Assembly (NCBI GenBank): GCA_946887385.1
Contig: CAMPKU010000233.1
Location: 1 to 6,526, forward strand
Direction of reading: 5' to 3'
DNA: 6,526 nucleotides
Source: an uncultured Gammaproteobacteria bacterium
GTDB lineage: Bacteria > Pseudomonadota > Gammaproteobacteria > Rariloculales > Rariloculaceae
In this document: piece after piece, positions 1 to 6,523 of the stretch
Layout: every line of letters begins with the position of its first letter
Numbering within the stretch: position 1 is the stretch's first letter
Position numbers and translations under genes: made by a program
The notes under the pieces: generated by a model
What the model saw: only the letters and a program-made list of their open reading frames with translations
The model's database searches: none
Told to the model about the DNA's origin: nothing

Positions 1-701
1 CCGCCGGTATTCGCCGGCGCGCACGCGTGAGCGAGGCGGTCGAGAAGTACAGCGTGGTGCAAAGCTTGAAGGCCATCGAGGAAGCCGGTGCCGTCATCGC
101 CGTGCTTGACGCGCGCGAGAGCGTCACAGACCAAGACGTGCACTTGGTGGGCCTCGCCGCCGAGCGCGGCCGCGCGCTCGCGCTCGCCGTGAACAAGTGG
201 GACGGCATGAGCGGCCACGAGCGCCGCCTCGTCGAGCGCGAGCTTCAGCGCAAGCTCGACTTCGTGCCGTATGCCACCCAACACTACATCTCGGCACTGC
301 ACGGCAGCGGCATTGCCGACCTTTTGAAGGCCGCACTGGTCGGCTACAAGAACGCCGGCGTCGAGCTCGCAACCCCGCGCCTCAATCGCGTGCTGGAGGA
401 AGCGATGCAAGTCAATCCGCCGCCGCTCGTGCGCGGCCGCCAAGTGCGCCTGCGCTACGCGCATCAGGGCGGGCGCTATCCGCCGCTCATCGTCGTGCAC
501 GGCACGCAGGCGCAGCGGCTGCCCGAGCACTACAAGCGTTATCTCGAGAACACCTTCCGCGAAACGCTGAAGCTCAAGGGCACGCCCGTGCGCGTCGAGT
601 TGCGCACCACGGAGAATCCGTTCGCGGGCCGGCGCAACAAGCTCACGCCGCGGCAGGCGCAGCACAGGCGGCGCATGCTGCGTTTCAAGCACAAGGAGTG
701 A
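1..701 (+). CDS. der: Ribosome-assembly GTPase Der (EngA), 3' part only
   Basis: Der is a tandem-GTPase-domain protein that binds GTP and helps late assembly of the 50S ribosomal subunit in the cytoplasm. The gene is cut by the window edge. The frame is open from base 3, and its first codons read A-G-I-R-R-R, which is the end of the DTAG (G3) motif plus the arginine-rich switch II of the second GTPase domain. The first two bases, cc, fit the end of the Thr codon. About 232 residues are visible. The G4 motif NKWD lies at 192-203 and the G5-like S-A-L at 291-299. From about base 415 the sequence becomes the C-terminal KH-like domain (PPPLVRGRQVRLRYAHQGG), with the family-typical TTENPF near its end and a basic tail (RRRMLRFKHKE). 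The GTG at 27 lies inside the domain and is not the start. The first GTPase domain is outside the window. No damage is visible. Identification rests on family knowledge and is very secure. Confidence 0.97.
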   Translation, partial: AGIRRRARVSEAVEKYSVVQSLKAIEEAGAVIAVLDARESVTDQDVHLVGLAAERGRALALAVNKWDGMSGHERRLVERELQRKLDFVPYATQHYISALHGSGIADLLKAALVGYKNAGVELATPRLNRVLEEAMQVNPPPLVRGRQVRLRYAHQGGRYPPLIVVHGTQAQRLPEHYKRYLENTFRETLKLKGTPVRVELRTTENPFAGRRNKLTPRQAQHRRRMLRFKHKE

Positions 702-751
702 GTTGTGCGACATCGTTGCCGGCATTAGTACGTAACCAGAAGTTAGAAGCG

Positions 752-776
752 GGCAGTGGAGCCGGTTTAGACTGCC
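752..776 (+). other. Hairpin in the der-metX gap
   Basis: GGCAGT (752-757) and ACTGCC (771-776) form a perfect 6-bp stem around a 13-base loop. The hexamer GCCGGT also occurs twice here, at 761-766 and 774-779, so alternative pairings are possible. The hairpin sits about 30 bases before the metX start. No T-run follows, so it does not look like an intrinsic terminator for der. I found no promoter better than three or four matches per box in 702-803. Whether metX has its own promoter or is read through from der is open. The hairpin may be a chance feature of GC-rich DNA. Confidence 0.25.
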
Positions 777-793
777 GGTCTGTCGTCAGAGCC

Positions 794-799
794 AGGGGG
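794..799 (+). promoter_or_regulatory. Ribosome binding site deciding the GTG start of metX
   Basis: AGGGGG lies four bases before the GTG at 804, inside a longer purine run (794-802). It is the best Shine-Dalgarno-like stretch in the gap and supports the GTG over the downstream ATG at 852. That ATG would remove sixteen residues just before the conserved F-P-x-x-R-G-G start of the fold. Confidence 0.6.
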
Positions 800-803
800 G
801 AGC

Positions 804-1898
804 GTGCCGACGCAAGCGCGCAAGAAAGTAGTGATTGCCGGCGAGTTTCCGATGCATCGCGGCGGCACACTCCTGTCTCCCACGATTGCCTATGAGACGT
901 GGGGCAAGCTCAATCAGGCGCGCGACAACGCGGTGCTGATCTTCACGGGCATGTCGCCGTCGGCTCATGCCGCCTCGAGCAACGAAGACCCCACGCCCGG
1001 CTGGTGGGAGGAGATCATCGGCCCCGGCCGGCCGATCGATACGCACCGTTACTTCGTGATCTGCGTGAACTCGCTCGGCAGTTGCTTCGGCTCGACGGGT
1101 CCGGCTTCCGTCGATCCGCGCACCGGTGACCTGTATCGGCTCACGTTTCCCGTGCTCTCGCTCGAGGATGTGGCGCGCGGCGGGTTCGAGGTCATCAAGC
1201 ATCTCGGCGTCAATCGGCTGAAAGCGACCGTCGGGCCGTCGATGGGCGGCATGACGGCGCTCGCCTTCGAAATTTTGTTCCCCGGTATCTCGGAAGGGTT
1301 CGTGAGCATGTCGTCGGGGCCGCGCTCGCTGCCGTTCTCGATCGCGCTGCGCTCGCTCCAGCGCGAGATCATTCGGAAAGACCCCGCTTGGATGGGCGGC
1401 CATTATCCTCGCGACGCGCAGCCGCTCGTCGGCATGCGGCTCGCGCGCAAGCTCGGCATGATCACGTATCGCTCGGCCGAAGAATGGCGGCTGCGCTTCG
1501 GCCGCGAGCGCTCCGCGTCGACGGACACGAGCGGCGATCCGTTCGGCCAAGTGTTCGAGGTTGAAACGTATCTCGAGCACCACGCGCAGAAGTTCACGGG
1601 GCAATTCGACGCGAACTGTTACCTGTATCTGTCGCGAGCCAGCGATCTGTTCGACGTTACCGAGCACGGGTCGTCCGTAGACGTGGCCTTGAGTAAGCTC
1701 ACCGTGAAGCGCGCGCTGATCATCGGCGTGAAGACGGACTTTTTGTTTCCGATCTACCAGCAGCGCGAGATCGCCGAGGGCCTCGAGGCGCCGGGCCGCG
1801 ACGTGGAGTTCCACGAGCTGAGCTCGCTGCAAGGCCACGACTCGTTCCTCGTGGACATGGACAACTACCGGCCGATCGTCGCGAAGTTCTTCGAATAA
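804..1898 (+). CDS. metX: MetX-family serine/homoserine O-acyltransferase (probably succinyl-CoA dependent)
   Basis: This 364-residue alpha/beta-hydrolase transfers an acyl group from a CoA thioester to the hydroxyl of homoserine or serine. That activates the amino acid for sulfur addition in methionine or cysteine synthesis in the cytoplasm. The triad is visible: nucleophile Ser146 in GPSMGG, Asp312 in KTDFLFP and His345 in QGHDSFL. Other family blocks are YETWG (30-34), the oxyanion/substrate segment TGMSPSAHAA (48-57), the CVNSLGSCFGSTGPAS block (87-102) and RSLQRE (183-188). As I remember them, the GMSP segment and the PGWWE and NCYLYLSR blocks resemble the Xanthomonas/Stenotrophomonas serine O-succinyltransferases more than classical homoserine acetyltransferases, whose segment reads more like LTGD. 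The product may therefore be O-succinylserine, O-succinylhomoserine or both. No metW, metY or cysK is next to it. The gene starts with GTG. Family is certain and substrate is inferred. Confidence 0.93.
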   Translation: MPTQARKKVVIAGEFPMHRGGTLLSPTIAYETWGKLNQARDNAVLIFTGMSPSAHAASSNEDPTPGWWEEIIGPGRPIDTHRYFVICVNSLGSCFGSTGPASVDPRTGDLYRLTFPVLSLEDVARGGFEVIKHLGVNRLKATVGPSMGGMTALAFEILFPGISEGFVSMSSGPRSLPFSIALRSLQREIIRKDPAWMGGHYPRDAQPLVGMRLARKLGMITYRSAEEWRLRFGRERSASTDTSGDPFGQVFEVETYLEHHAQKFTGQFDANCYLYLSRASDLFDVTEHGSSVDVALSKLTVKRALIIGVKTDFLFPIYQQREIAEGLEAPGRDVEFHELSSLQGHDSFLVDMDNYRPIVAKFFE

Positions 1899-1928
1899 TT
1901 CGTCGACGTGCCGAGATTTTCGCTCGAG

Positions 1929-1940
1929 CGCGAGCTCGCG
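1929..1940. repeat. Perfect 12-bp palindrome between metX and xseA
   Basis: CGCGAGCTCGCG reads the same on both strands and lies 30 bases after the metX stop. It overlaps a short alternative hairpin (GCTCG at 1922-1926 with CGAGC at 1931-1935). It lies between two convergent genes, so a role in transcript ends is more likely than an operator. In DNA this rich in GCTCG and CGAGC words it may be chance. Confidence 0.35.
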
Positions 1941-1965
1941 GCGCTTTGGGGCTAGCCGGAGCGCC
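1940..1965. terminator. Weak candidate terminator between convergent metX and xseA
   Basis: GGCGCT (1940-1945) pairs perfectly with AGCGCC (1960-1965). The loop contains the self-complementary GGCTAGCC (1950-1957). Read rightwards from metX, the nearest T-run (TCTTTT, 1974-1979) starts about nine bases later, inside the 3' end of xseA. Read leftwards from xseA there is no T-run. It is therefore a poor canonical intrinsic terminator, but it is the only strong stem in the 70-base convergent gap. Confidence 0.3.
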
Positions 1966-1968
1966 CGG

Positions 1969-3342
1969 TCAGCTCTTTTCCGGCTTTACGGTGCTCACGG
2001 TGGCGCCAAGGCCGCCGCGCTTGAGCCGCACGTCAATTGCGGTGCCCTGCGCAACGCCGGTGCTGTCCGTGAGCACTTTGCCGGCGCTATCCGTGACGAT
2101 CGCGTAGCCGCGCTCGAGCGTTGCCAGCGGGCTCAGCGACTGAAGGCCGCGCGAGGCGAGCTTCAAGCGCTGCTGCGTGCGTTCGAGTTGCCGTAACAAC
2201 GCGCGGCGCAAATCGCCGCGCGCCGTGCGCCACCGTTCGCGGGCCCGGGCGAGCCTGTGCGCGGGGCTTGCGTGTGCTACGGCCGTGGTAAGGCGAGCCA
2301 AACGCAGCTTCCGCACCTCGATGCGCCGCTCTACGGCACGCTTCAGGCGCGCCTCGAGCTCGTCGAGCCGCTGCGCACGTTCGCGCAGTTGCACGCTCGG
2401 GTTGCAGCGCTGCAAACGGTGCGCAACCGCGGCGACCCGGCGCTGCTCGTGCACGATGTGCCGCCGCGTGCAAGCGGCGAGCTGGTGCTCGACGTGCGCG
2501 AAGCGCTTCAGCCACTCGCGCTGATCGGGTACCGCGAGCTCGGCGGCCTGCGACGGCGTTGGCGCGCGTAAGTCCGCCACGAAGTCCGCGATCGTGAAGT
2601 CGATCTCGTGCCCCACGCCCACGATGATCGGCAGCTCGACGGCGGCCACCGCGCGCGCGACGACCTCTTCGTTGAACGACCAGAGGTCTTCGAGCGAGCC
2701 GCCCCCGCGCGTGAGAATCAGCACGTCGCAATCGGCGCGGCGGTCCGCGAGCGCCAGCGTGCGCGCGATCTCCTCAGCGGCGCCGGCGCCCTGAACCGAG
2801 GTGGGATAAATCAGCACGGCGGTGGCCGGGAACCTCCGCCGCAGCGCGATCAGCACGTCGCGCAGCGCCGCGCCCGTCGGCGACGTCACCACGCCGATGC
2901 GCCGCGGCAGTTTCGGGATCGCGATCTTGCGCGCAGCGTCGAACAAGCCTTCGGCCGCGAGCCGGCGTTTCAGCTCCTCGAAGCGGCGGCGCAACACACC
3001 TTCGCCCGCTTCCTCCGCGTAATCGACGATCAGCTGGTACTCGCCACGCGCCTCGTAGAGGCTGGCGCGGGCCCGGACCAGAACTTGCTGGCCGTTCGCG
3101 AGCTCGAAGCCCAAGCCGCGCGCGGCCAGGCGGAACATCGCGCAGCGCACTTGCGCCTCGGAGTCCTTCAGCGACCAGTAAAGGTGCCCGGAGGAAGGGC
3201 GAGAAAGATTCGAAATTTCACCCTCGACCCAGACCGTGCCGAGGCCGGTTTCGACGATGCGCCGCGCCTCGCGGTTCAGATTCGAGACCGAGAGAATCCG
3301 CCGCTCCTCGAAGGGCAGTTGGAGCGAATCGCCGGGCTGCAT
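1969..3342 (-). CDS. xseA: Exodeoxyribonuclease VII large subunit XseA
   Basis: XseA is the catalytic subunit of exonuclease VII, which degrades single-stranded DNA from both ends to short oligonucleotides. It works with several copies of the small subunit XseB, whose gene is not in this window. With the ATG at 3342 the protein has 457 residues, close to the 456 of E. coli. Residues 15-105 are the N-terminal OB-fold (VWVEGEISNLSRPSSGHLYW). The catalytic domain follows, with Asp162, Arg212 in TRGGGSLEDLWSFNEE, and His245 and Asp248 in GHEIDFTIADFVADLRAPTP. These match the E. coli residues I recall as essential (D155, R205, H238, D241) at a constant offset of seven. Residues 280-400 are Arg/Leu/Glu-rich and probably form the long helical stalk. 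LSPLATLERGYAIV (403-416) is the conserved C-terminal segment. The frame stays open upstream to 3441, but that extension would overlap guaB and has no family similarity. No Shine-Dalgarno precedes the ATG. Confidence 0.96.
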   Translation of the reverse strand: MQPGDSLQLPFEERRILSVSNLNREARRIVETGLGTVWVEGEISNLSRPSSGHLYWSLKDSEAQVRCAMFRLAARGLGFELANGQQVLVRARASLYEARGEYQLIVDYAEEAGEGVLRRRFEELKRRLAAEGLFDAARKIAIPKLPRRIGVVTSPTGAALRDVLIALRRRFPATAVLIYPTSVQGAGAAEEIARTLALADRRADCDVLILTRGGGSLEDLWSFNEEVVARAVAAVELPIIVGVGHEIDFTIADFVADLRAPTPSQAAELAVPDQREWLKRFAHVEHQLAACTRRHIVHEQRRVAAVAHRLQRCNPSVQLRERAQRLDELEARLKRAVERRIEVRKLRLARLTTAVAHASPAHRLARARERWRTARGDLRRALLRQLERTQQRLKLASRGLQSLSPLATLERGYAIVTDSAGKVLTDSTGVAQGTAIDVRLKRGGLGATVSTVKPEKS

Positions 3343-3349
3343 GCGCGCC

Positions 3350-3378
3350 AGTATAAGGCAGCGGGCGAGATTTGCCCG
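3350..3378 (-). promoter_or_regulatory. Candidate xseA promoter
   Basis: On the minus strand, TATACT (3355-3350) matches the -10 consensus at five of six positions. At a 17-base spacing the -35 position (3378-3373, CGGGCA) is poor, so an activator or other contacts may be needed. The -10 box ends seven bases before the xseA ATG. That places the expected transcript start at or within about a base of the A of ATG, which implies a leaderless mRNA. The -35 position overlaps the -35 box of the opposing guaB promoter. Confidence 0.5.
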
Positions 3379-3385
3379 CAGCGGG
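3358..3385. repeat. Direct repeat GCAGCGGG, two copies 20 bp apart
   Basis: GCAGCGGG occurs at 3358-3365 and again at 3378-3385. The spacing is about two helical turns, so the copies lie on the same DNA face. They flank the shared -35 region of the xseA and guaB promoters. This is compatible with a tandem regulator site but is not proof of one. Confidence 0.35.
3361..3379. promoter_or_regulatory. Dyad over the shared -35 region, possible operator
   Basis: GCGGGC (3361-3366) and GCCCGC (3374-3379) form a perfect inverted repeat with a 7-base spacer. The right arm covers most of the guaB -35 box (3372-3377) and the position of the xseA -35. A protein bound here could affect both divergent genes. 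I see no match to the enterobacterial PurR box, so the regulator, if any, is unknown. Confidence 0.35.
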
Positions 3386-3400
3386 TTCGGGCAGTAAACT
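3372..3400 (+). promoter_or_regulatory. Candidate guaBA promoter with GC-rich discriminator
   Basis: TTGCCC (3372-3377) and TAAACT (3395-3400) each match four of six consensus bases and are separated by the ideal 17 bases. Transcription would start near 3407, leaving a leader of about 24 bases before guaB. The bases after the -10 box are GCGCGG, a GC-rich discriminator of the kind linked to negative control by ppGpp/DksA at promoters for translation and nucleotide synthesis. That control is inferred from sequence type only. Confidence 0.55.
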
Positions 3401-3402
3401 GC
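3391..3402. promoter_or_regulatory. Dyad GCAGT-AA-ACTGC covering the guaB -10 box
   Basis: GCAGT (3391-3395) and ACTGC (3398-3402) are perfect inverted arms around a 2-base centre. They cover the whole -10 hexamer of guaB. A repressor bound here would block promoter melting. Its symmetry may also be incidental. Confidence 0.35.
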
Positions 3403-3417
3403 GCGGCTCAAATTCCC

Positions 3418-3423
3418 CGGGAG
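3418..3423 (+). promoter_or_regulatory. Ribosome binding site of guaB
   Basis: CGGGAG, with GGGAG as its core, lies seven bases before the ATG at 3431. That spacing is normal and supports this start, which also aligns with the usual IMP dehydrogenase N-terminus ([18 protein letters not shown]). Confidence 0.65.
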
Positions 3424-3430
3424 CTCCGCT

Positions 3431-4903
3431 ATGCGGATCATTCACGAGGCGCTCACCTTCGATGACGTCCTCTTAGAGCCCGCTTACTCCGAGGTTTTGC
3501 CCCGCGAAGTGAAGCTGAAGACGCAGCTCACGCGCTCCTTGAGCTTGAACATCCCCATTATCTCGGCTGCGATGGACACCGTGACCGAGGCGCGGCTGGC
3601 CATCACGCTGGCGCAAGAGGGTGGCATCGGCATCATTCATAAGAACATGCCGCCGAACGCTCAGGCCCGCCAGGTCCAGCAAGTCAAGAAATTCGAAAGC
3701 GGCGTCATTCACGACCCCATCACGGTCACGCCCGATACTACGATCCGCGACGTGATCGCACTCACTCGCGCCAAAAACATCTCCGGCGTGCCCGTTGTCG
3801 AGGGCGAGAACTTGGTCGGCATCGTCACCCACCGCGATTTGCGGTTCGAGACGCAACGCGACGCCCCGGTGGCTTCCGTCATGACGCCGAAAGAGCGCCT
3901 GGTCACGGTGCGCGAGGGCGCCGACAAGGATCAAGTGCTGGGCCTGTTGCACAAGCACCGCATCGAGAAGGTGCTCGTGGTGGACAAGGACAAGGGCTTC
4001 AAGCTGCGCGGCATGATTACCGTGAAGGACATTCAGAAAGCGCATGACTATCCGCTCGCCTGCAAAGACGAGCGCGGCGCGCTGCGCGTCGGCGCGGCCG
4101 TCGGCACGGGGCTCGATACCGACGAGCGCGTGGCCCTGCTCGTCGAGGCCGGTGTGGACGTCATCATCGTCGACACGGCGCACGGTCACTCGCGCAACGT
4201 GCTCGAGCGCGTGAAGGCGCTCAAGAAGGCGTATCCCGATCTACAGCTCATCGCCGGCAACATCGTGACGGCCGAGGCCGCCAAGGCGCTCGTCGACGCG
4301 GGAGTGGACGGTGTGAAGGTGGGCATCGGCCCCGGCTCGATCTGTACCACGCGCGTCGTCGCCGGCGTGGGCGTTCCGCAGGTCACGGCGGTGGCCACGG
4401 TGGCCGAAGCGCTCGAGGGCACGGGCGTGCCGTGCATCTCCGACGGCGGCATCCGGTATTCGGGCGACATCGCGAAGGCGATCGTGGCCGGCGCGCACTC
4501 CACGATGATCGGCAGCCTGTTCGCAGGCACCGAGGAGTCGCCGGGCGAGGTGGAGCTCTATCAGGGCCGGTCGTACAAGTCGTACCGCGGTATGGGCTCG
4601 ATCGGTGCGATGTCGCAGCGCCACGGCTCGTCGGATCGGTACTTCCAAGACACCACCGAAGAGCTCGAAAAACTCGTGCCCGAAGGCATCGAGGGCCGCG
4701 TGCCGTACAAGGGCAGCATCGTCGCCATCGTGCAGCAGCTCATCGGCGGCTTGCGCGCTGCGATGGGGTACACGGGCTGCGGCAGCATCCCCGAGATGCG
4801 CACACGGCCGAGGTTCGTGCGCATCACGGGTGCCGGCCGCCGCGAGAGCCACGTGCACGACGTCACGATCACGAAAGAAGCGCCGAACTATCGGTCCGAG
4901 TGA
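3431..4903 (+). CDS. guaB: IMP dehydrogenase GuaB
   Basis: GuaB oxidises IMP to XMP with NAD+, the first committed step of guanine nucleotide synthesis, as a cytosolic tetramer that can form octamers. The protein has 490 residues, against 488 in E. coli as I recall. The (beta/alpha)8 catalytic barrel begins at [11 protein letters not shown] (7-17). It is interrupted by a pair of CBS domains at about 93-210 ([26 protein letters not shown]), which bind purine nucleotides and adjust activity. VDTAHGHS (247-254) follows, then the catalytic loop GPGSICTTR (300-308) with nucleophile Cys305, the same number as in E. coli. The IMP phosphate site is [10 protein letters not shown] (337-346). The mobile flap with the R403-Y404 pair lies in GSSDRYFQ, followed by [12 protein letters not shown] (417-428). 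No key residue is missing. It has its own promoter region upstream and overlaps guaA by one base. Identification is secure. Confidence 0.98.
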   Translation: MRIIHEALTFDDVLLEPAYSEVLPREVKLKTQLTRSLSLNIPIISAAMDTVTEARLAITLAQEGGIGIIHKNMPPNAQARQVQQVKKFESGVIHDPITVTPDTTIRDVIALTRAKNISGVPVVEGENLVGIVTHRDLRFETQRDAPVASVMTPKERLVTVREGADKDQVLGLLHKHRIEKVLVVDKDKGFKLRGMITVKDIQKAHDYPLACKDERGALRVGAAVGTGLDTDERVALLVEAGVDVIIVDTAHGHSRNVLERVKALKKAYPDLQLIAGNIVTAEAAKALVDAGVDGVKVGIGPGSICTTRVVAGVGVPQVTAVATVAEALEGTGVPCISDGGIRYSGDIAKAIVAGAHSTMIGSLFAGTEESPGEVELYQGRSYKSYRGMGSIGAMSQRHGSSDRYFQDTTEELEKLVPEGIEGRVPYKGSIVAIVQQLIGGLRAAMGYTGCGSIPEMRTRPRFVRITGAGRRESHVHDVTITKEAPNYRSE

Positions 4904-6483
4904 TGACGCAGGCCGCTACCGCAGTCGCCACGAGTAAGGACCCGCACGCCGAGCGCATTCTGGTTGTCGACTTCGGCGGGCAATACACTCAGCTCATTGC
5001 GCGGCGGGTGCGCGAAGTGGGCGTGTACAGCGAGATCCTGCCGTGGGACGCGCCGCCCGAAGCGATTGCGGCACTGGCGCCGAAAGGCATCATCCTCTCG
5101 GGCGGGCCCGAGTCGGTGGCCGCGGAAGGCTCGCCGCAGGTTAGCGATGCGCTCGCGAACGCCGGCGTGCCGACGCTCGGCATTTGCTACGGCATGCAGG
5201 CGCTCGCGGCGAAATTCGGCGGCGCCGTGGCTTCCGCCGATCACCGCGAATACGGTTATGCCGAAGTGGATCTCACGGGGGCGGATCCGCTGCTCGCGAA
5301 GCTCGGCGCACGGCTCAAGGTGTGGATGAGCCACGGCGATCGCGTGGAACGGTTGCCTGCGGGTTTTGCGGCGATCGGCTCTTCGTCGAACTCGCCGCTC
5401 GCGGCCATGGCGAACGTGGAGCGCAAGATCTACGGCCTTCAGTTCCATCCCGAGGTTACGCACACCGAGCACGGCCTCACAATTCTGCGCCGGTTCGTGC
5501 TCGACATCTGCGGCTGCGCGCCCGTGTGGACGGCCGAGAACATCGTCGCGGAGCACATCGAGCAGATCCGCGCGAAGGTGGGCAAGGACCGCGTGCTGCT
5601 CGGGCTTTCAGGCGGCGTGGACTCGTCGGTGGTAGCGGCCTTACTGCACGAGGCCATCGGCGAGCAGCTCGTCTGCGTGTTCGTCGACACGGGTCTGCTG
5701 CGCTTGAACGAAGGCGATCAGGTGATGGGCGTGTTCGCGAAGCACCTTGGCGCGAACGTGATCCGCGTGGACGCGGAAGGCGCGTTCCTCGCGGGGCTCG
5801 CGGGCGTCTCGGATCCGGAGCAGAAGCGCAAGGTCATCGGGCGTCTCTTCGTCGAGGTGTTCGACGCCGAGGCCGAGAAGATTCGCGACGTGCGTTGGCT
5901 CGCGCAGGGCACGATTTACCCGGACGTCATCGAGTCGGCTGGCGCCAAGACCGGTAAGGCACATCTAATCAAGTCGCATCACAACGTCGGTGGCTTGCCC
6001 GAGCGCATGAACTTGAAGCTGCTCGAGCCTTTACGCGATCTCTTCAAGGACGAGGTGCGCAAGATCGGCAAGGAGCTCGGTTTGCCTCAGGAGCTCGTGG
6101 GCCGGCATCCGTTTCCCGGGCCGGGCTTAGGCGTGCGCATCCTCGGCGAGGTTCGCAAAGAGTTCGCGGACCTATTGCGCCGCGCCGACGACATTTTCAT
6201 CGCCGAGTTGCGTGCGCACGGACTCTACAACTCCGTGAGCCAAGCGTTCGCGGTGTTCCTGCCCGTGAAATCCGTCGGCGTGATGGGTGACGGCCGCAAG
6301 TACGATTACGTGGTCGCGCTTCGCGCCGTCGAGACCGTCGACTTCATGACGGCGCGTTGGGCGCACTTGCCGTACGAATTTTTAGATCACGTGTCGCGGC
6401 GCATCATTAACGAGGTGCCCGGCATTTCGCGCGTGACGTACGACATTTCCGGGAAGCCGCCGGCCACGATCGAGTGGGAATAA
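4903..6483 (+). CDS. guaA: GMP synthase (glutamine-hydrolysing) GuaA
   Basis: GuaA converts XMP to GMP using ATP and glutamine, directly downstream of GuaB in the pathway. The protein has 526 residues, against 525 in E. coli. The N-terminal class I glutamine amidotransferase domain (about 18-203) starts at [20 protein letters not shown] and carries the triad Cys95 (GICYG), His182 and Glu184 (FHPEVTHT). The ATP-pyrophosphatase domain follows, with the PP-loop LSGGVDSS (235-242). The C-terminal dimerisation and XMP-binding domain includes [16 protein letters not shown] (401-416) and ends [12 protein letters not shown]. The ATG at 4903 shares its A with the guaB TGA (TGATG). No good Shine-Dalgarno precedes it, so translation is probably coupled to guaB. 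The N-terminus is about nine residues longer than in E. coli up to the DFG motif. That extension ([16 protein letters not shown]) looks unstructured. Identification is secure. Confidence 0.98.
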   Translation: MTQAATAVATSKDPHAERILVVDFGGQYTQLIARRVREVGVYSEILPWDAPPEAIAALAPKGIILSGGPESVAAEGSPQVSDALANAGVPTLGICYGMQALAAKFGGAVASADHREYGYAEVDLTGADPLLAKLGARLKVWMSHGDRVERLPAGFAAIGSSSNSPLAAMANVERKIYGLQFHPEVTHTEHGLTILRRFVLDICGCAPVWTAENIVAEHIEQIRAKVGKDRVLLGLSGGVDSSVVAALLHEAIGEQLVCVFVDTGLLRLNEGDQVMGVFAKHLGANVIRVDAEGAFLAGLAGVSDPEQKRKVIGRLFVEVFDAEAEKIRDVRWLAQGTIYPDVIESAGAKTGKAHLIKSHHNVGGLPERMNLKLLEPLRDLFKDEVRKIGKELGLPQELVGRHPFPGPGLGVRILGEVRKEFADLLRRADDIFIAELRAHGLYNSVSQAFAVFLPVKSVGVMGDGRKYDYVVALRAVETVDFMTARWAHLPYEFLDHVSRRIINEVPGISRVTYDISGKPPATIEWE

Positions 6484-6486
6484 TCC

Positions 6487-6523
6487 GGGGCCTTTCGCCG
6501 TCTTTCGGCCTCTATCGGATTTT
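6487..6523 (+). terminator. Weak candidate terminator after guaA
   Basis: GGGGCC (6487-6492) can pair with GGCCTC (6507-6512) with one G-T wobble, around a 14-base loop. A short T-run (6520-6523) follows seven bases later. A competing 4-bp hairpin (GCCG 6497-6500 with CGGC 6506-6509) also exists. The window ends at 6526, so the full context cannot be seen. Confidence 0.3.

Noticed and set aside
702..803. SAM or other riboswitch before metX
   Set aside because: Only one short stem is visible, and I cannot recognise the conserved core of any known SAM riboswitch class in the 102 bases.
786..1838. Open frame of 350 codons on the minus strand opposite metX
   Set aside because: It is low-complexity, Arg/His/Ala-rich, and fully antisense to a clear MetX-family gene. 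It is a composition artefact.
3343..3430. PurR operator before guaB as in E. coli
   Set aside because: No stretch resembles the ACGCAAACGTTTTCGT-type box. The dyads present have GCGGGC and GCAGT arms instead.
3343..3441. N-terminal extension of xseA by 33 residues to the ATG at 3441
   Set aside because: It would overlap the divergent guaB start, run through both promoters, and add residues with no similarity to the XseA family. The ATG at 3342 gives the normal length.
2608..3465. Open frame of 285 codons on the plus strand opposite xseA
   Set aside because: Its translation is rich in Arg, Ala and Glu without a recognisable fold, and it lies antisense to a gene whose catalytic residues are all conserved. 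Long antisense frames are expected in GC-rich coding DNA.
3473..4189. Open frame of 238 codons on the minus strand opposite guaB
   Set aside because: It is antisense to the conserved IMP dehydrogenase and shows no domain or start signal of its own.
4432..4902. Upstream in-frame extension of guaA by about 157 codons
   Set aside because: It overlaps guaB out of frame and is Arg/His-rich noise. The guaA family begins just before the DFGGQYTQ motif, consistent with the ATG at 4903.
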